A DNA stretch of 64,000 bases. Origin: Oligoflexales bacterium. Lineage in GTDB: Bacteria; Myxococcota_A; UBA9042; DTJE01. How positions within the stretch are numbered: position 1 is the first letter of the stretch; each line of letters starts with the position of its first letter. Both the position numbers and the translations under genes were made by a program. This document shows positions 36,712-45,454 of this stretch, one piece after another. Below the pieces are notes generated by a model. That model saw nothing but the letters and a program-made list of their open reading frames with translations. It ran no database searches and was not told the DNA's origin. Where the stretch lies: NCBI GenBank assembly GCA_012840965.1, contig DUVQ01000009.1, positions 1 to 64,000 on the forward strand, read 5' to 3'.

Positions 36712-37569
36712 GTGATGATAGGTAAATTTGGTTCCGCTTTAGGTGTGATTTTCAGAGGTGTTGGGCAAGTAATGCTTCAAGAAAATGCTTTGACTGGTCT
36801 GCTGTTGCTGGTCGGCATTTTTTATGGCTCGATTTCCATGGGCCTTGCAGCGCTTTTGGCCACTGTTTGTGGCTCACTGACCGCTCGTGCACTTGGCTTT
36901 GGTAATGCCAACTTGCGCAAGGGGCTGTATGGGTTTAGCGCCGCACTGGTCGGAGTGGCGGTGATGCTTTTCTTGCGGCCGTCGCTTGTCGCTTGGGCCA
37001 TTGTGATTGTTGGCGCTGCGTTAGCGGCCGTCCTCCAGCACCTTTTCATAAAGCTCAAAATCCCGGCGTTCACCCTGCCGTTTGTTTTGGTGACGTGGCT
37101 CATCCTCTTTGTTTGCAGAACTTTTTGCGCCGATCTGTTGGCTGTCCCGACGCCAGCTTTGGCTAACTCGTGGGATTCCTTGGCTGACGGCTTTAAAGGC
37201 TTTGGTCAGGTGATTTTTCAGCCAAGCCTAGTGTCAGGTTTGCTTTTCTTTTTGGCAGTGTTTATAAGTTCGCCCATAGCAGCGCTGTACGGTCTTTTTG
37301 GTGCCATTGTATCTGCAATGTTGGCCTTTGCCTTCGCGGCACCCATCACAGATATAAACCTTGGCATCTATGGATTCAACGCGGTCCTTTGTTCGCTGGT
37401 ATTTGCTGGAAATCGTGTAAGGGACGGCTTTTGGGTCTTGATCGCGGTACTGCTGTCGCTTGCCATAAGCCTGCTGATGATGCGTTTGCAGTTAACACAA
37501 CTGACCTTCCCGTTTGTGCTTGCCACTTGGATTACCTTGTTGCTTAAGCGACTGCTGCCGAAGTCATAA
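36712..37569 (+). CDS. Urea transporter family protein
   Basis: This 285-residue inner-membrane protein has two homologous halves with about ten hydrophobic segments. Each half repeats the same pattern: FRGVGQVMLQENALTGLLLLVGIF with GLYGFSAALVGVAV, and FKGFGQVIFQPSLVSGLLFFLAVF with GIYGFNAVLCSLVF. This internal duplication with GLYGFN-type motifs is characteristic of UT-type urea channels. The start is GTG at 36712 or ATG at 36715. No urease genes are nearby, so it may serve urea or related amide uptake or release. It diverges from cobT with 222 bp between. Confidence 0.83.
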   Translation: MMIGKFGSALGVIFRGVGQVMLQENALTGLLLLVGIFYGSISMGLAALLATVCGSLTARALGFGNANLRKGLYGFSAALVGVAVMLFLRPSLVAWAIVIVGAALAAVLQHLFIKLKIPAFTLPFVLVTWLILFVCRTFCADLLAVPTPALANSWDSLADGFKGFGQVIFQPSLVSGLLFFLAVFISSPIAALYGLFGAIVSAMLAFAFAAPITDINLGIYGFNAVLCSLVFAGNRVRDGFWVLIAVLLSLAISLLMMRLQLTQLTFPFVLATWITLLLKRLLPKS

Positions 37570-37711
37570 GGGACGTTTAATTCAACCCAAAAAACCGGCT
37601 GGCTAGGTTGCCGACACCCGTTTAATCCTATAACATCCGTATTTCAGACAGGAGAAACCTGATTTAGGCAGACACTGATAAATACAGGTTTTTAGACTGG
37701 AGGGATATAAC

Positions 37712-39364
37712 ATGAATCGAACAACCTTTTGGAAGCTATATTTTGTGACAATTCTTAGCGTTCCAATCTTGGCAGTGTCCTGTGCATCTTCAAGCGACAC
37801 CCCCACCGACCTGCCAGATTCTGTGTCCGATGTTGGGCAGGATACAAACGATAAGGATGTGCCGACGGGCGACGCGGATGTGACGGATGACACAGTGGCG
37901 CCGGGTGACATAAGCCCCGCGGATGCTACTGACGACACAGATTTAACAGGAGACGCGGATGTGGCCGATGATGCTGATGTGACGGGCGACAATGAAACGA
38001 TTGACGATACAGATGACGGCTTCACAGACGATCAGCTGGACAAGTGCCTGACTTGTGCTCCTGGCGATCAGGTCCTGCCACATCTAGCCGTAAGTGGGTC
38101 CTCAAACGTTTGGCTATCCTGGTTTTCATCCACCAGCACAGGCTTCGACATGTACTTGCAGCTGATGGATAAGGACGGTAAGCCAAAACTTGACGCCAAT
38201 GGCTTATTGGTCAGCGACCACCCGTCCGCAACTTGGGTCATGGACTATGGGCTTGCATCCGACAATGAAGGCAACGCCATACTTGCCTTTAGCGACATGC
38301 GCGTCGCAAACCGCCTGACGCTTCGTGCTTACAAGATTGCTCCTGAAGGAACATTCATGTGGGGCGATGACGGCATCGCGCTTTCGCTTGGGTCGGGCGA
38401 AGACATGTCTCCCACTTTGGTTGTGGCTAGCGACGGCGATGCGGTCGTGGCCTGGACTGAAAACGATGATAGGGCTGAAACTAGTATCATCCGTGTTCAG
38501 CGCATTGCCCCTGACGGAACCTTGCGGTGGCCTGAAGGGAAGACACTTACCCCCGACAATGAAAACCTGTTTGTGCGGCCCCAAGTGGTCGCCGCACCAG
38601 ACGGCGGATTCATCGTTATGTGGGTGGAGACTCCAGACATGATGAGCACCGACCGAGTCATTTGGGCCCAGAAATTTGCAGCGGATGGAAGCGCCTTGTG
38701 GGACGATCCGGTAACAGTCAGTAATTCCATGGGCATCGCCTTCTATCACGCACCACTGATGGTCGCCGATGCTAGTGGCGGAGCCTTCGTGGCTTGGTTT
38801 GGGGTGGGGCAATCCGAACTCAAGGGATTCATCCAACACGTGGATTCAACAGGAGCTTTGACCATGGGGGCAGAGGGAGCCGCTTTTTCCACATCCGAAA
38901 CCACCAACCAAATCATCAGTGGTTTAGTCTTCGTACCTGAAACTGGCGGGGCTGTGGTTTCCTGGAAGGAAACGTCATTAAATCAAGATGATTGCGGCCT
39001 ATATCTGCAAGCGTTTAGCGCGACCGGAACACGGCTATGGGCTGACGAAGGACTGGCCTTGGTGCCACGAACCGACACACAGGTACTGGCTGGTGCGCTG
39101 AAAGCCCACGGACAAAGCGTCATCGTGCTTTACGGGGAATGGATCTACGAAAACATCTTGGATGCTCAGATGGCGGTCGCACAAGTACCTCTTGTCGCCG
39201 AGCCTGAACCGGTTTCAACCGTGTTATGTAATCACGTAACCAGCAAGGACCATGCAACTGGAAGCGACCTTGTAAACAACGGCTTTTGGTTTGCATGGGA
39301 GGAGGTAGGGGCCAGCGAAGAAAAAGACATCTACGGCGCTTTCTGGTCGCCCACAGCCCCCTGA
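37712..39364 (+). CDS. Asp-rich lipoprotein with propeller-like repeats
   Basis: This 550-residue protein begins with a lipoprotein signal (FVTILSVPILAVSCASSS) and a long Asp/Thr-rich linker (about 20-110). GGAGGG precedes the ATG. The remainder has about seven or eight repeats of the form [VA]xxWxE...xxxQxxxxDG-x-LW, for example DAVVAWTENDDR and GFIVMWVETPDM, which suggests a beta-propeller like the C-terminal domain of the giant MopE-like protein. No catalytic residues are seen. A surface-binding role is inferred. Confidence 0.7.
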   Translation: MNRTTFWKLYFVTILSVPILAVSCASSSDTPTDLPDSVSDVGQDTNDKDVPTGDADVTDDTVAPGDISPADATDDTDLTGDADVADDADVTGDNETIDDTDDGFTDDQLDKCLTCAPGDQVLPHLAVSGSSNVWLSWFSSTSTGFDMYLQLMDKDGKPKLDANGLLVSDHPSATWVMDYGLASDNEGNAILAFSDMRVANRLTLRAYKIAPEGTFMWGDDGIALSLGSGEDMSPTLVVASDGDAVVAWTENDDRAETSIIRVQRIAPDGTLRWPEGKTLTPDNENLFVRPQVVAAPDGGFIVMWVETPDMMSTDRVIWAQKFAADGSALWDDPVTVSNSMGIAFYHAPLMVADASGGAFVAWFGVGQSELKGFIQHVDSTGALTMGAEGAAFSTSETTNQIISGLVFVPETGGAVVSWKETSLNQDDCGLYLQAFSATGTRLWADEGLALVPRTDTQVLAGALKAHGQSVIVLYGEWIYENILDAQMAVAQVPLVAEPEPVSTVLCNHVTSKDHATGSDLVNNGFWFAWEEVGASEEKDIYGAFWSPTAP

Positions 39365-39403
39365 TCTGATATAATTGGACGACTTTCATTGAACGGAAAT
39401 AAC

Positions 39404-40081
39404 ATGGAAACCCCTGTACCCGAAGAAGAAAGCGTCCAACAAATCAACTACAACAAGCTGTTCGACGGCATTCGTGGTTTCAAGGCCAACGAACACATTC
39501 CACGTCAAGAGTTTTATGCTGAGTTGAGCAAGCACCAGAATCCGCACACCCTGTTTATTGGCTGCTCCGATTCGCGTGTTATTCCAAATCTTGTCACCAG
39601 AACAATCCCTGGTGAACTGTTTGTGGTGCGCAACATAGGCAATTTTGTGCCCTTTTATGACAGGCGTTCCGAGACTTTTGTGGCCACCTCGGCGGTAATC
39701 GAGTATGCCGTCAAGCAGCTGCAAGTAACCAATATAGTAGTCTGTGGGCACTCGAACTGTGGTGGTTGTGCCGCGCTTTACAACAGCGATAAGGACATGA
39801 GGCAGCTACCACACACCAAAAAGTGGCTTGAGCTTGCAGCACCTGTAAAAAAGATCGTCGAAGAAAAGATAGCCAAAAAGATAATTTCCATCGAAGAACG
39901 CGGCCCATACACCGAAAAAATGAACGTGGTTGTACAAATTAGCCACCTGATGAAATACCCATACATTCGCAAACTTGTAAAACAAGGCGAGCTAACTGTA
40001 ATGGGCTGGTACTACGACATTGAAACAGGTGAAATCTACAGTTACGACAAGGAACTTAAAAGGTTTATTAGGGTGGAGTAG
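39404..40081 (+). CDS. Beta-class carbonic anhydrase
   Basis: This 225-residue protein interconverts carbon dioxide and bicarbonate. Zinc ligands are Cys54 in IGCSDSR (with the Asp/Arg dyad at 56 and 58), His116 and Cys119 in VCGHSNCGGC. RNIGNFVP is the other family hallmark. No signal peptide is visible, so it is probably cytosolic. The ATG at 39404 is taken in preference to TTG at 39389; the ribosome-binding site is weak for both. It follows the propeller lipoprotein by 39 bp but does not obviously share a function. Confidence 0.93.
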   Translation: METPVPEEESVQQINYNKLFDGIRGFKANEHIPRQEFYAELSKHQNPHTLFIGCSDSRVIPNLVTRTIPGELFVVRNIGNFVPFYDRRSETFVATSAVIEYAVKQLQVTNIVVCGHSNCGGCAALYNSDKDMRQLPHTKKWLELAAPVKKIVEEKIAKKIISIEERGPYTEKMNVVVQISHLMKYPYIRKLVKQGELTVMGWYYDIETGEIYSYDKELKRFIRVE

Positions 40082-40105
40082 TTAGGACGGGGCAAAAAAC
40101 TTTGG

Positions 40106-41182
40106 TTAGGCATCTGGAGTGATGCATACCTTAGTTTCGGGGTCGCACTTCGCACCTGCCCCTTCACAATCAGCAGCTTCCGCTAAACTGCCATCAGTGC
40201 AGATCCGAATTTGGTCGCCGACACACACGTTTTCGGTGCAGTCTGTGCAATCTATTGCGTCACCCTCTACAGAGCCGCAGACCTTTCCATCTGCACACTC
40301 AGTTGGAAGTGCCAAGACGCCATCGTTTCCACACAATTGAATCTTGGTCACATCATCATCAACACAGGCATTATCCTCACATTCTGGAACACAAACCTTC
40401 TCTAAGGGATCACACACAAAAGCAACCCCCGGATATTCCTCCTCATTGGTTTCACAAACGACAGCTTCTGCCAAAACGCCAGTGTCTGTGTCACAAATGC
40501 GAATCTTAGTTACATCTTCAGCATCGCACACGTTTTCAGTGCAATCCTCAACAACTTCCTTACAGGCGGTGCCTTCCTCGTTGCACTCCTTGGGATCGCA
40601 GTCAGTCACGGCCGGGGCCTCGCCCTCTACGCAGGTGGTTAAAACGCCATCTTCGCAAGAAGTCTTGGTCTCGGTGCATGTCTCCACTACTTCTTTGCAC
40701 CCAGTGCCTTCCTCGTTGCACTCCTTGGGATCGCAGTCGGATACGACTGGGTCCTTATCCTTCTCACACACCGTCAAAACGCCATCTTCGCAAGAAGTCT
40801 TGGTCTCGACGCATTTGTCGGTAGCAACTACTTTGCAGCCTGTGCCTTCAGCATTGCACTCCTTGGGGTCGCAGTCAGTCACAGCCGGGTCCTTACCTTC
40901 CTCGCACACGGTTAAAACGCCATCTGTGCAAGAAGTCTTAGTCTCGGTGCACTTTTCTGTGACAACTTCCTTACAGGCAGTTCCAGCTTCGTTGCACTCA
41001 CCTGACGCACAGTCAGTCCTAACAGGGTCCTTGTCTTGTTCACATGTCACCAACACGCCATCTATACATGTGGTGGAATTGATGAGACATTTGCCGTCGG
41101 CTGGGTCGACGGGGTCATCACCACAGGCAAATGTGCCTAGTGATATGCCAAACACGACGATAAAAAGTAGTAAACGTTTCAT
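40106..41182 (-). CDS. Cys-rich tandem-repeat lipoprotein
   Basis: This 358-residue protein starts at 41182, where GGAGG lies upstream, with the signal MKRLLLFIVVFGISLGTFACGDD (lipobox TFAC). Residues about 35-215 are four to five tandem units of the type C-x-TxTSCxDGVLTxCExxxxPxVxDCDPKECNxEGTGCK, 43-46 residues each and nearly identical; three more divergent units (ENVCxxDxxxIRIC) follow to the C-terminus. All units should be disulfide-bonded. This resembles stigma- or EGF-like repeat secreted proteins and has no enzyme motif. The near-identity of the DNA units suggests recent expansion. Confidence 0.72.
   Translation of the reverse strand: MKRLLLFIVVFGISLGTFACGDDPVDPADGKCLINSTTCIDGVLVTCEQDKDPVRTDCASGECNEAGTACKEVVTEKCTETKTSCTDGVLTVCEEGKDPAVTDCDPKECNAEGTGCKVVATDKCVETKTSCEDGVLTVCEKDKDPVVSDCDPKECNEEGTGCKEVVETCTETKTSCEDGVLTTCVEGEAPAVTDCDPKECNEEGTACKEVVEDCTENVCDAEDVTKIRICDTDTGVLAEAVVCETNEEEYPGVAFVCDPLEKVCVPECEDNACVDDDVTKIQLCGNDGVLALPTECADGKVCGSVEGDAIDCTDCTENVCVGDQIRICTDGSLAEAADCEGAGAKCDPETKVCITPDA
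40555..41090 (-). repeat. Tandem coding repeats in the Cys-rich lipoprotein gene
   Basis: Units of about 129-138 bp, very similar at DNA level, encode the four to five conserved Cys-rich modules. Boundaries are approximate. The copy number may vary between strains. Confidence 0.7.
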
Positions 41183-41329
41183 GATCAAAACCTCCAATAA
41201 CAAGTTAAAAACGATTGACCATCGCAGAAAGTCTATGAATCGGAAAAGCGCTTTGCAAATCCACGACAAAAAAAGTCGCATTTCTCCAGAATAACAGTCG
41301 TCGGAAGCGAGGTTCGGTATGAAAATTAT

Positions 41330-42838
41330 CTAATGATTTTCACCCAAAAACTTGAAGATTCTCAGTGACTTATCAACGCGAGCCGCCCACGCGGCCTCAT
41401 TGTGTAGAGCACCTGGTTCGTGCCAATGATATAAATCCTTTTGATATTCATATCCCATCGCCGCCAAGGCATCAGCGAATGCTCTGGTGGCACAATAGTT
41501 GTCGCGCTCGTTTTCGTCCTCATGGGCGTCTTGTGGGCCTGTAGAGCAACCTGAGCCCTCACCGCCGCCAGAATCAACGTAGACAATAAAGTCGCGTTTC
41601 CCAACCTCGACGTACAGTTGTTGCATTGTTGGTTGGTCTAATTCAAATCGCCCCCAAGCCAAAGTTCCTGAAAGAGAGGCTGCAAATGCATAGTCGTCAG
41701 GGTACAGGTGGGCTATGTAAAGGCTAATTAGACCTCCTAAAGATGACCCCATAAGACCGCGTAAGTCCTTGGTAGCAAAGTGGCTTTCAACAAACGGACG
41801 CACATCTTTTTGGATAAAATCAGCGTAAGCGTCGCCTTTGGCATGCCATACCCTGCCCAAAACTTTGTCGTCGACATGGATGTATTCCTCCATGCGATCA
41901 TCGGTGTTGTCGACGCCAACGATCAGAAAATTGCCTTGGATTGCGCTCATGGCCTCACGCAGTTTCCACCCACCTCCAATGGCATCAGGTGCAAACAGGT
42001 TTTGCCCATCATGTGCATACAGAACAGCCCAAGGACCTGCCATTGCTGGGACATAGACTCTGATGTCACGAGCTTCAAGCCCTTGACCAGATAGAAACCG
42101 AAAACGTTGTAAGTGCGCCGTTTGTGGCGCTGTAACAAAGCTGATTTCACCGTGTTCATCGTATTGATGGGCCCGCGCCCATGGATCGGCTATGTAGGTG
42201 TCTTCATAGGTGTTTTCTTTAACGAATTTATAGCCTGACCCAATTGGATTGGGGATGCTAACTTCAATGTGCCACAAATCATCGCCACTCTTGGTCATGG
42301 CTTGTTTTTGCCAGTTGTTGAAGTCCCCAGCAACAAACCATGGGCCATCAAAGTGTCGGTGTAAAAACAGATAGTTTCCATCCCTACATTTAATTGGAAA
42401 CCCGGTGCCATGTGAGATCTGGATGAAAGCTTGATCGACATCAACGCTGCCAGCGATGGCGGCCCTGGCCCAGTATTCAGCATCCTTGGGCTCCTGGGTT
42501 TCAGGGGTGTCTAAGTCAGAAGCGTCTGAATCTGGGGCATCTAAATCAAGGTCATTGGCGCCTATTTCATCCGTGGGTACGGAATCAGGCGAGTTTTCAT
42601 CTGTTTCTGCAAGGGTGTCCACGTCTGCGTCGCCTTGAACGTCATCGGCTTTGGAATCAGAAACTATATCCACGTCTGCGTTGCCTAGATCACTATCACT
42701 TTGGTAATCAATAATAATGTCGAGGTCTACCCTGCTGCCTGAACCTTCGTCTGCTTGGGAATCAGATGGCCCAGATGAACACGCGCTTACTGCGGCTACC
42801 AAAGCGATCCACAAAACCAATTTTAGTCGCCCAATCAA
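41330..42838 (-). CDS. Lipoprotein with CBM48-like domain and enterochelin-esterase-like hydrolase
   Basis: This 502-residue protein has a lipoprotein signal (LWIALVAAVSACSSG), an acidic linker to about 115, then a CBM48/isoamylase-N-type module (YLFLHRHFDGPWFVAGDFNNWQKQAM, DLWHIEVSIPNPIGSGYKFVKE). The C-terminal half is an alpha/beta hydrolase like ferric-enterobactin esterase: VLYAHDGQNLFAPDAIGGGW, the nucleophile elbow GSSLGG, and a late His in the LYHWHEPGALHNEAAW segment. Domain order is that of proteins cleaving esters of bound ligands or polysaccharide acyl groups at the envelope. The substrate is not known. Confidence 0.8.
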   Translation of the reverse strand: MIGRLKLVLWIALVAAVSACSSGPSDSQADEGSGSRVDLDIIIDYQSDSDLGNADVDIVSDSKADDVQGDADVDTLAETDENSPDSVPTDEIGANDLDLDAPDSDASDLDTPETQEPKDAEYWARAAIAGSVDVDQAFIQISHGTGFPIKCRDGNYLFLHRHFDGPWFVAGDFNNWQKQAMTKSGDDLWHIEVSIPNPIGSGYKFVKENTYEDTYIADPWARAHQYDEHGEISFVTAPQTAHLQRFRFLSGQGLEARDIRVYVPAMAGPWAVLYAHDGQNLFAPDAIGGGWKLREAMSAIQGNFLIVGVDNTDDRMEEYIHVDDKVLGRVWHAKGDAYADFIQKDVRPFVESHFATKDLRGLMGSSLGGLISLYIAHLYPDDYAFAASLSGTLAWGRFELDQPTMQQLYVEVGKRDFIVYVDSGGGEGSGCSTGPQDAHEDENERDNYCATRAFADALAAMGYEYQKDLYHWHEPGALHNEAAWAARVDKSLRIFKFLGENH

Positions 42839-42893
42839 TGAAAATCCCCTGTCTTGCCAGGTCTACACAGCAAAACCGCCCCAAACCAGAGCC

Positions 42894-45229
42894 CTATCGG
42901 CATACACCAGCAGGACTACACGTTCCATTATTACACGGCCCATTGTTTAGATTAAAACCCCAATTCCCAAAATCAAGATCCCTGCAATAACAGTTTAAAT
43001 TCAAGGTAGAACCAGAATATGTCCCAACACAGACCTTGGAACCGTCAGTCGGGATATCGCACTCTCCGCACTCTTCAAAACACGCTGGATATGGATAGTC
43101 AGGCCGAATCTCCCAACCCTTGATAGTCCCCCCAGTACAAGTCAAGTTGCCGCTAGTACACCCACCTGAATTACACGGCGCGGAGGCCTCGCACGCTGGA
43201 TATTCCAGATGATTATTCGGGCAACGGCACATGCAGCCAGTAGAACGTGCCTTGCCATCGCAGGCAGTACCGTCTTTATCACGGCAGGATTTGGTGGGCG
43301 CGTAGTATTCGCATGCCGCCTGACTGCATACACATTGTGAATCCTTGCAGTTGTAACCCCGGGGGCACTGATTCCCACAGCCACTGCAATGATTCCGGTC
43401 ACTTGAGATATTTACACAAACCCCACCGCAGTTGATCAAACCGCTGGGACACTGGCAATTACCGTTGACGCAAGTCTCTAAATGACTACAAACCCTGCCA
43501 CACTGGCCGCAGTTTTGCGTATCTGAAGAAAGATCAATGCACGTACGGGCGCAACAGCTCTTACCGGGATCGCACTTGAACCCGCAACTACCACAGTTAT
43601 TGTTGTTTTTCGTAATATCCGTACAGTTGCCTGAACAACAATCAGAACCTGAGACACACGAATTGCGACAGCTGCCGCAATTCATGCGATCCGTTAGCAA
43701 ATTGACACAATTACCTTTGCAACAAGTTTGACCTGAAGAACAAAATGTGCCGCAACTACCGCAGTTATTGTTACTGGTCATCACATCAGCGCACGTGCCA
43801 CTGCAGCATAACTCGTCTGGGCCGCAGGCATTACCACAAGTGCCGCAATTATCTACGTCTGATGATTTCAGCACGCACTCACCACTGCAGCAGCTATAGC
43901 CAGTAGGGCATTTTCTGCCGCAAGTGCCGCAGTTGTTGACATCATTTTCAGTATCTTCACACCCACTAAGACAGCAAGTTTGACCAGCACCACACCCCGA
44001 GCCGCTCCCGCACTTACACACGCCATTGTCGCAAATCTCGCCAGGACGGCATTTTTTCTCACAAGCGCCACAGTTATTGACATCAACCCCGTTAACCCTG
44101 ACACACCGAAGGTTGCAACACGATTCACCCGAAAGGCAATTTCTTCCACAACTACCGCAACTGTCTTGTGTATTCAAAGGCGTCTCACAACCATTGCCAT
44201 GGGAGCCATCGCAATCACCCCACCCCTGGTTGCATCCCAGAAGTTTACAATCGCCAGTAGCACAGGTCGCCGTTGCATTGTCAAACTGACACAAAACCCC
44301 ACAACCGCCGCAATTCTCGACGGAATGTAAATCCACCTCACAGCCGTTATCTGGATTGCCATCACAATCATCCCAACCCCAATTGCACTGGGAAAGCTCG
44401 CATTCACCCGAATCGCAAGTCGCCGTTGCATTGTCAATCCAACACGCTTTTGAACAACCGCCACAATTCGTTAACGTGTTTAAAGGCGTCTCACAGCCAT
44501 TGATGACCACGCCGTCACAATCACCCCAATTAGCATCGCAACTAAGCTCGCATTTCCCCTGATTGCAGACTGGCGTCGCATTAGCCTGTTTTGGACAAAC
44601 AATCCCACAGGAACCGCAGTTTTCGACCAAACTCAAATCAGCTTCGCAACCAGTCGCAAAATCCGTGTCGCAATCGCCCCACCCTTCGGCACATTGCGAA
44701 ATCTTACATTCCCCACGATCACAAATAGGCGTCCCGTGCTCTACCTCGCACTCAACGCATTCAGGCCCACAACGCTCAGCTTCCTCTGAAACGCAACCAC
44801 CTAGCCCAACCCACTCATCTTCGCGACCACACGGAGCTTCACCCGGACGACAATCGCATTGCCCATCAACACAGGTCCCATCACCACAATTCGTCCAACA
44901 CTGTCCGCAATGCCTTGTGGACGTGGTCAAATCCACACATTTGGTCCCACAAACGACCTTCCCATCCTCATCGCAAACTTGCCCCTCACAGTCCTCACCC
45001 TCACAATCCATTGGCATGGCGTCATCATGATTATCGTCACTGACTTCGTTGTCCTCGCCAGGCCTATCCTTCCCAGAATCCACCCCCCAGCCCTATCATC
45101 AGTCGGGGCCTGCAAAGAATCGCCACCATCCCCCATAGAATCTAGCTGCCCTTTGACAGAACTTGAACCACAAGCCAAGAAAAAGCCCGCCATCACAGCC
45201 AACACAAAAATACCACGAAATTTATGCAC
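42894..45229 (-). pseudogene. Cys-rich tandem-repeat lipoprotein, frameshifted in a C6 tract
   Basis: A signal peptide starting at GTG 45229 (HKFRGIFVLAVMAGFFLACGSSS, with GGAGG upstream) is in a different frame from the 729-residue repeat protein that starts in the open frame at 45083. The switch point is a run of six C at 45083-45088; one extra base there would give DDRAGGVDSGKDRPGEDNE without a break. The mature part has about fifteen Cys-rich units of the type NCGxCGxxCxxGxxCCxGxCVD. It is a large disulfide-rich surface protein, phase-variable or damaged, unless the base is a sequencing error. Confidence 0.7.
45083..45088. repeat. C6 homopolymer at the frameshift
   Basis: Six C in a row (G6 on the coding strand) at the point where the signal-peptide frame and the mature-protein frame meet. 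Homopolymers are the classic site of slippage and of assembly error. Confidence 0.75.
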
Positions 45230-45454
45230 CCAAACCTCCAAAGGGCCAGTCCTAGTCAAGGATTCTAGCATTTAAGGCAACCATATCCCACCTCAAACAC
45301 CCCCTTCACCCCAAGTTCCCGGAATTGGCGCCTAGTCGATGTGTGAGAATGGTGGCTTTGGGATGGCAATCTAGTCGTTGACGTTGATGAACTGGAGTGT
45401 ATATTTGTCATTGGTACTAGATGGCTGGATTGGCACTGCGGTGAGGAAAATAGA

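Noticed and set aside
40344-41294. Plus-strand open frame of 316 codons
   Set aside because: It is antisense to the Cys-rich repeat lipoprotein and translates as a Ser/Thr-rich repeat; it is a shadow of that gene.
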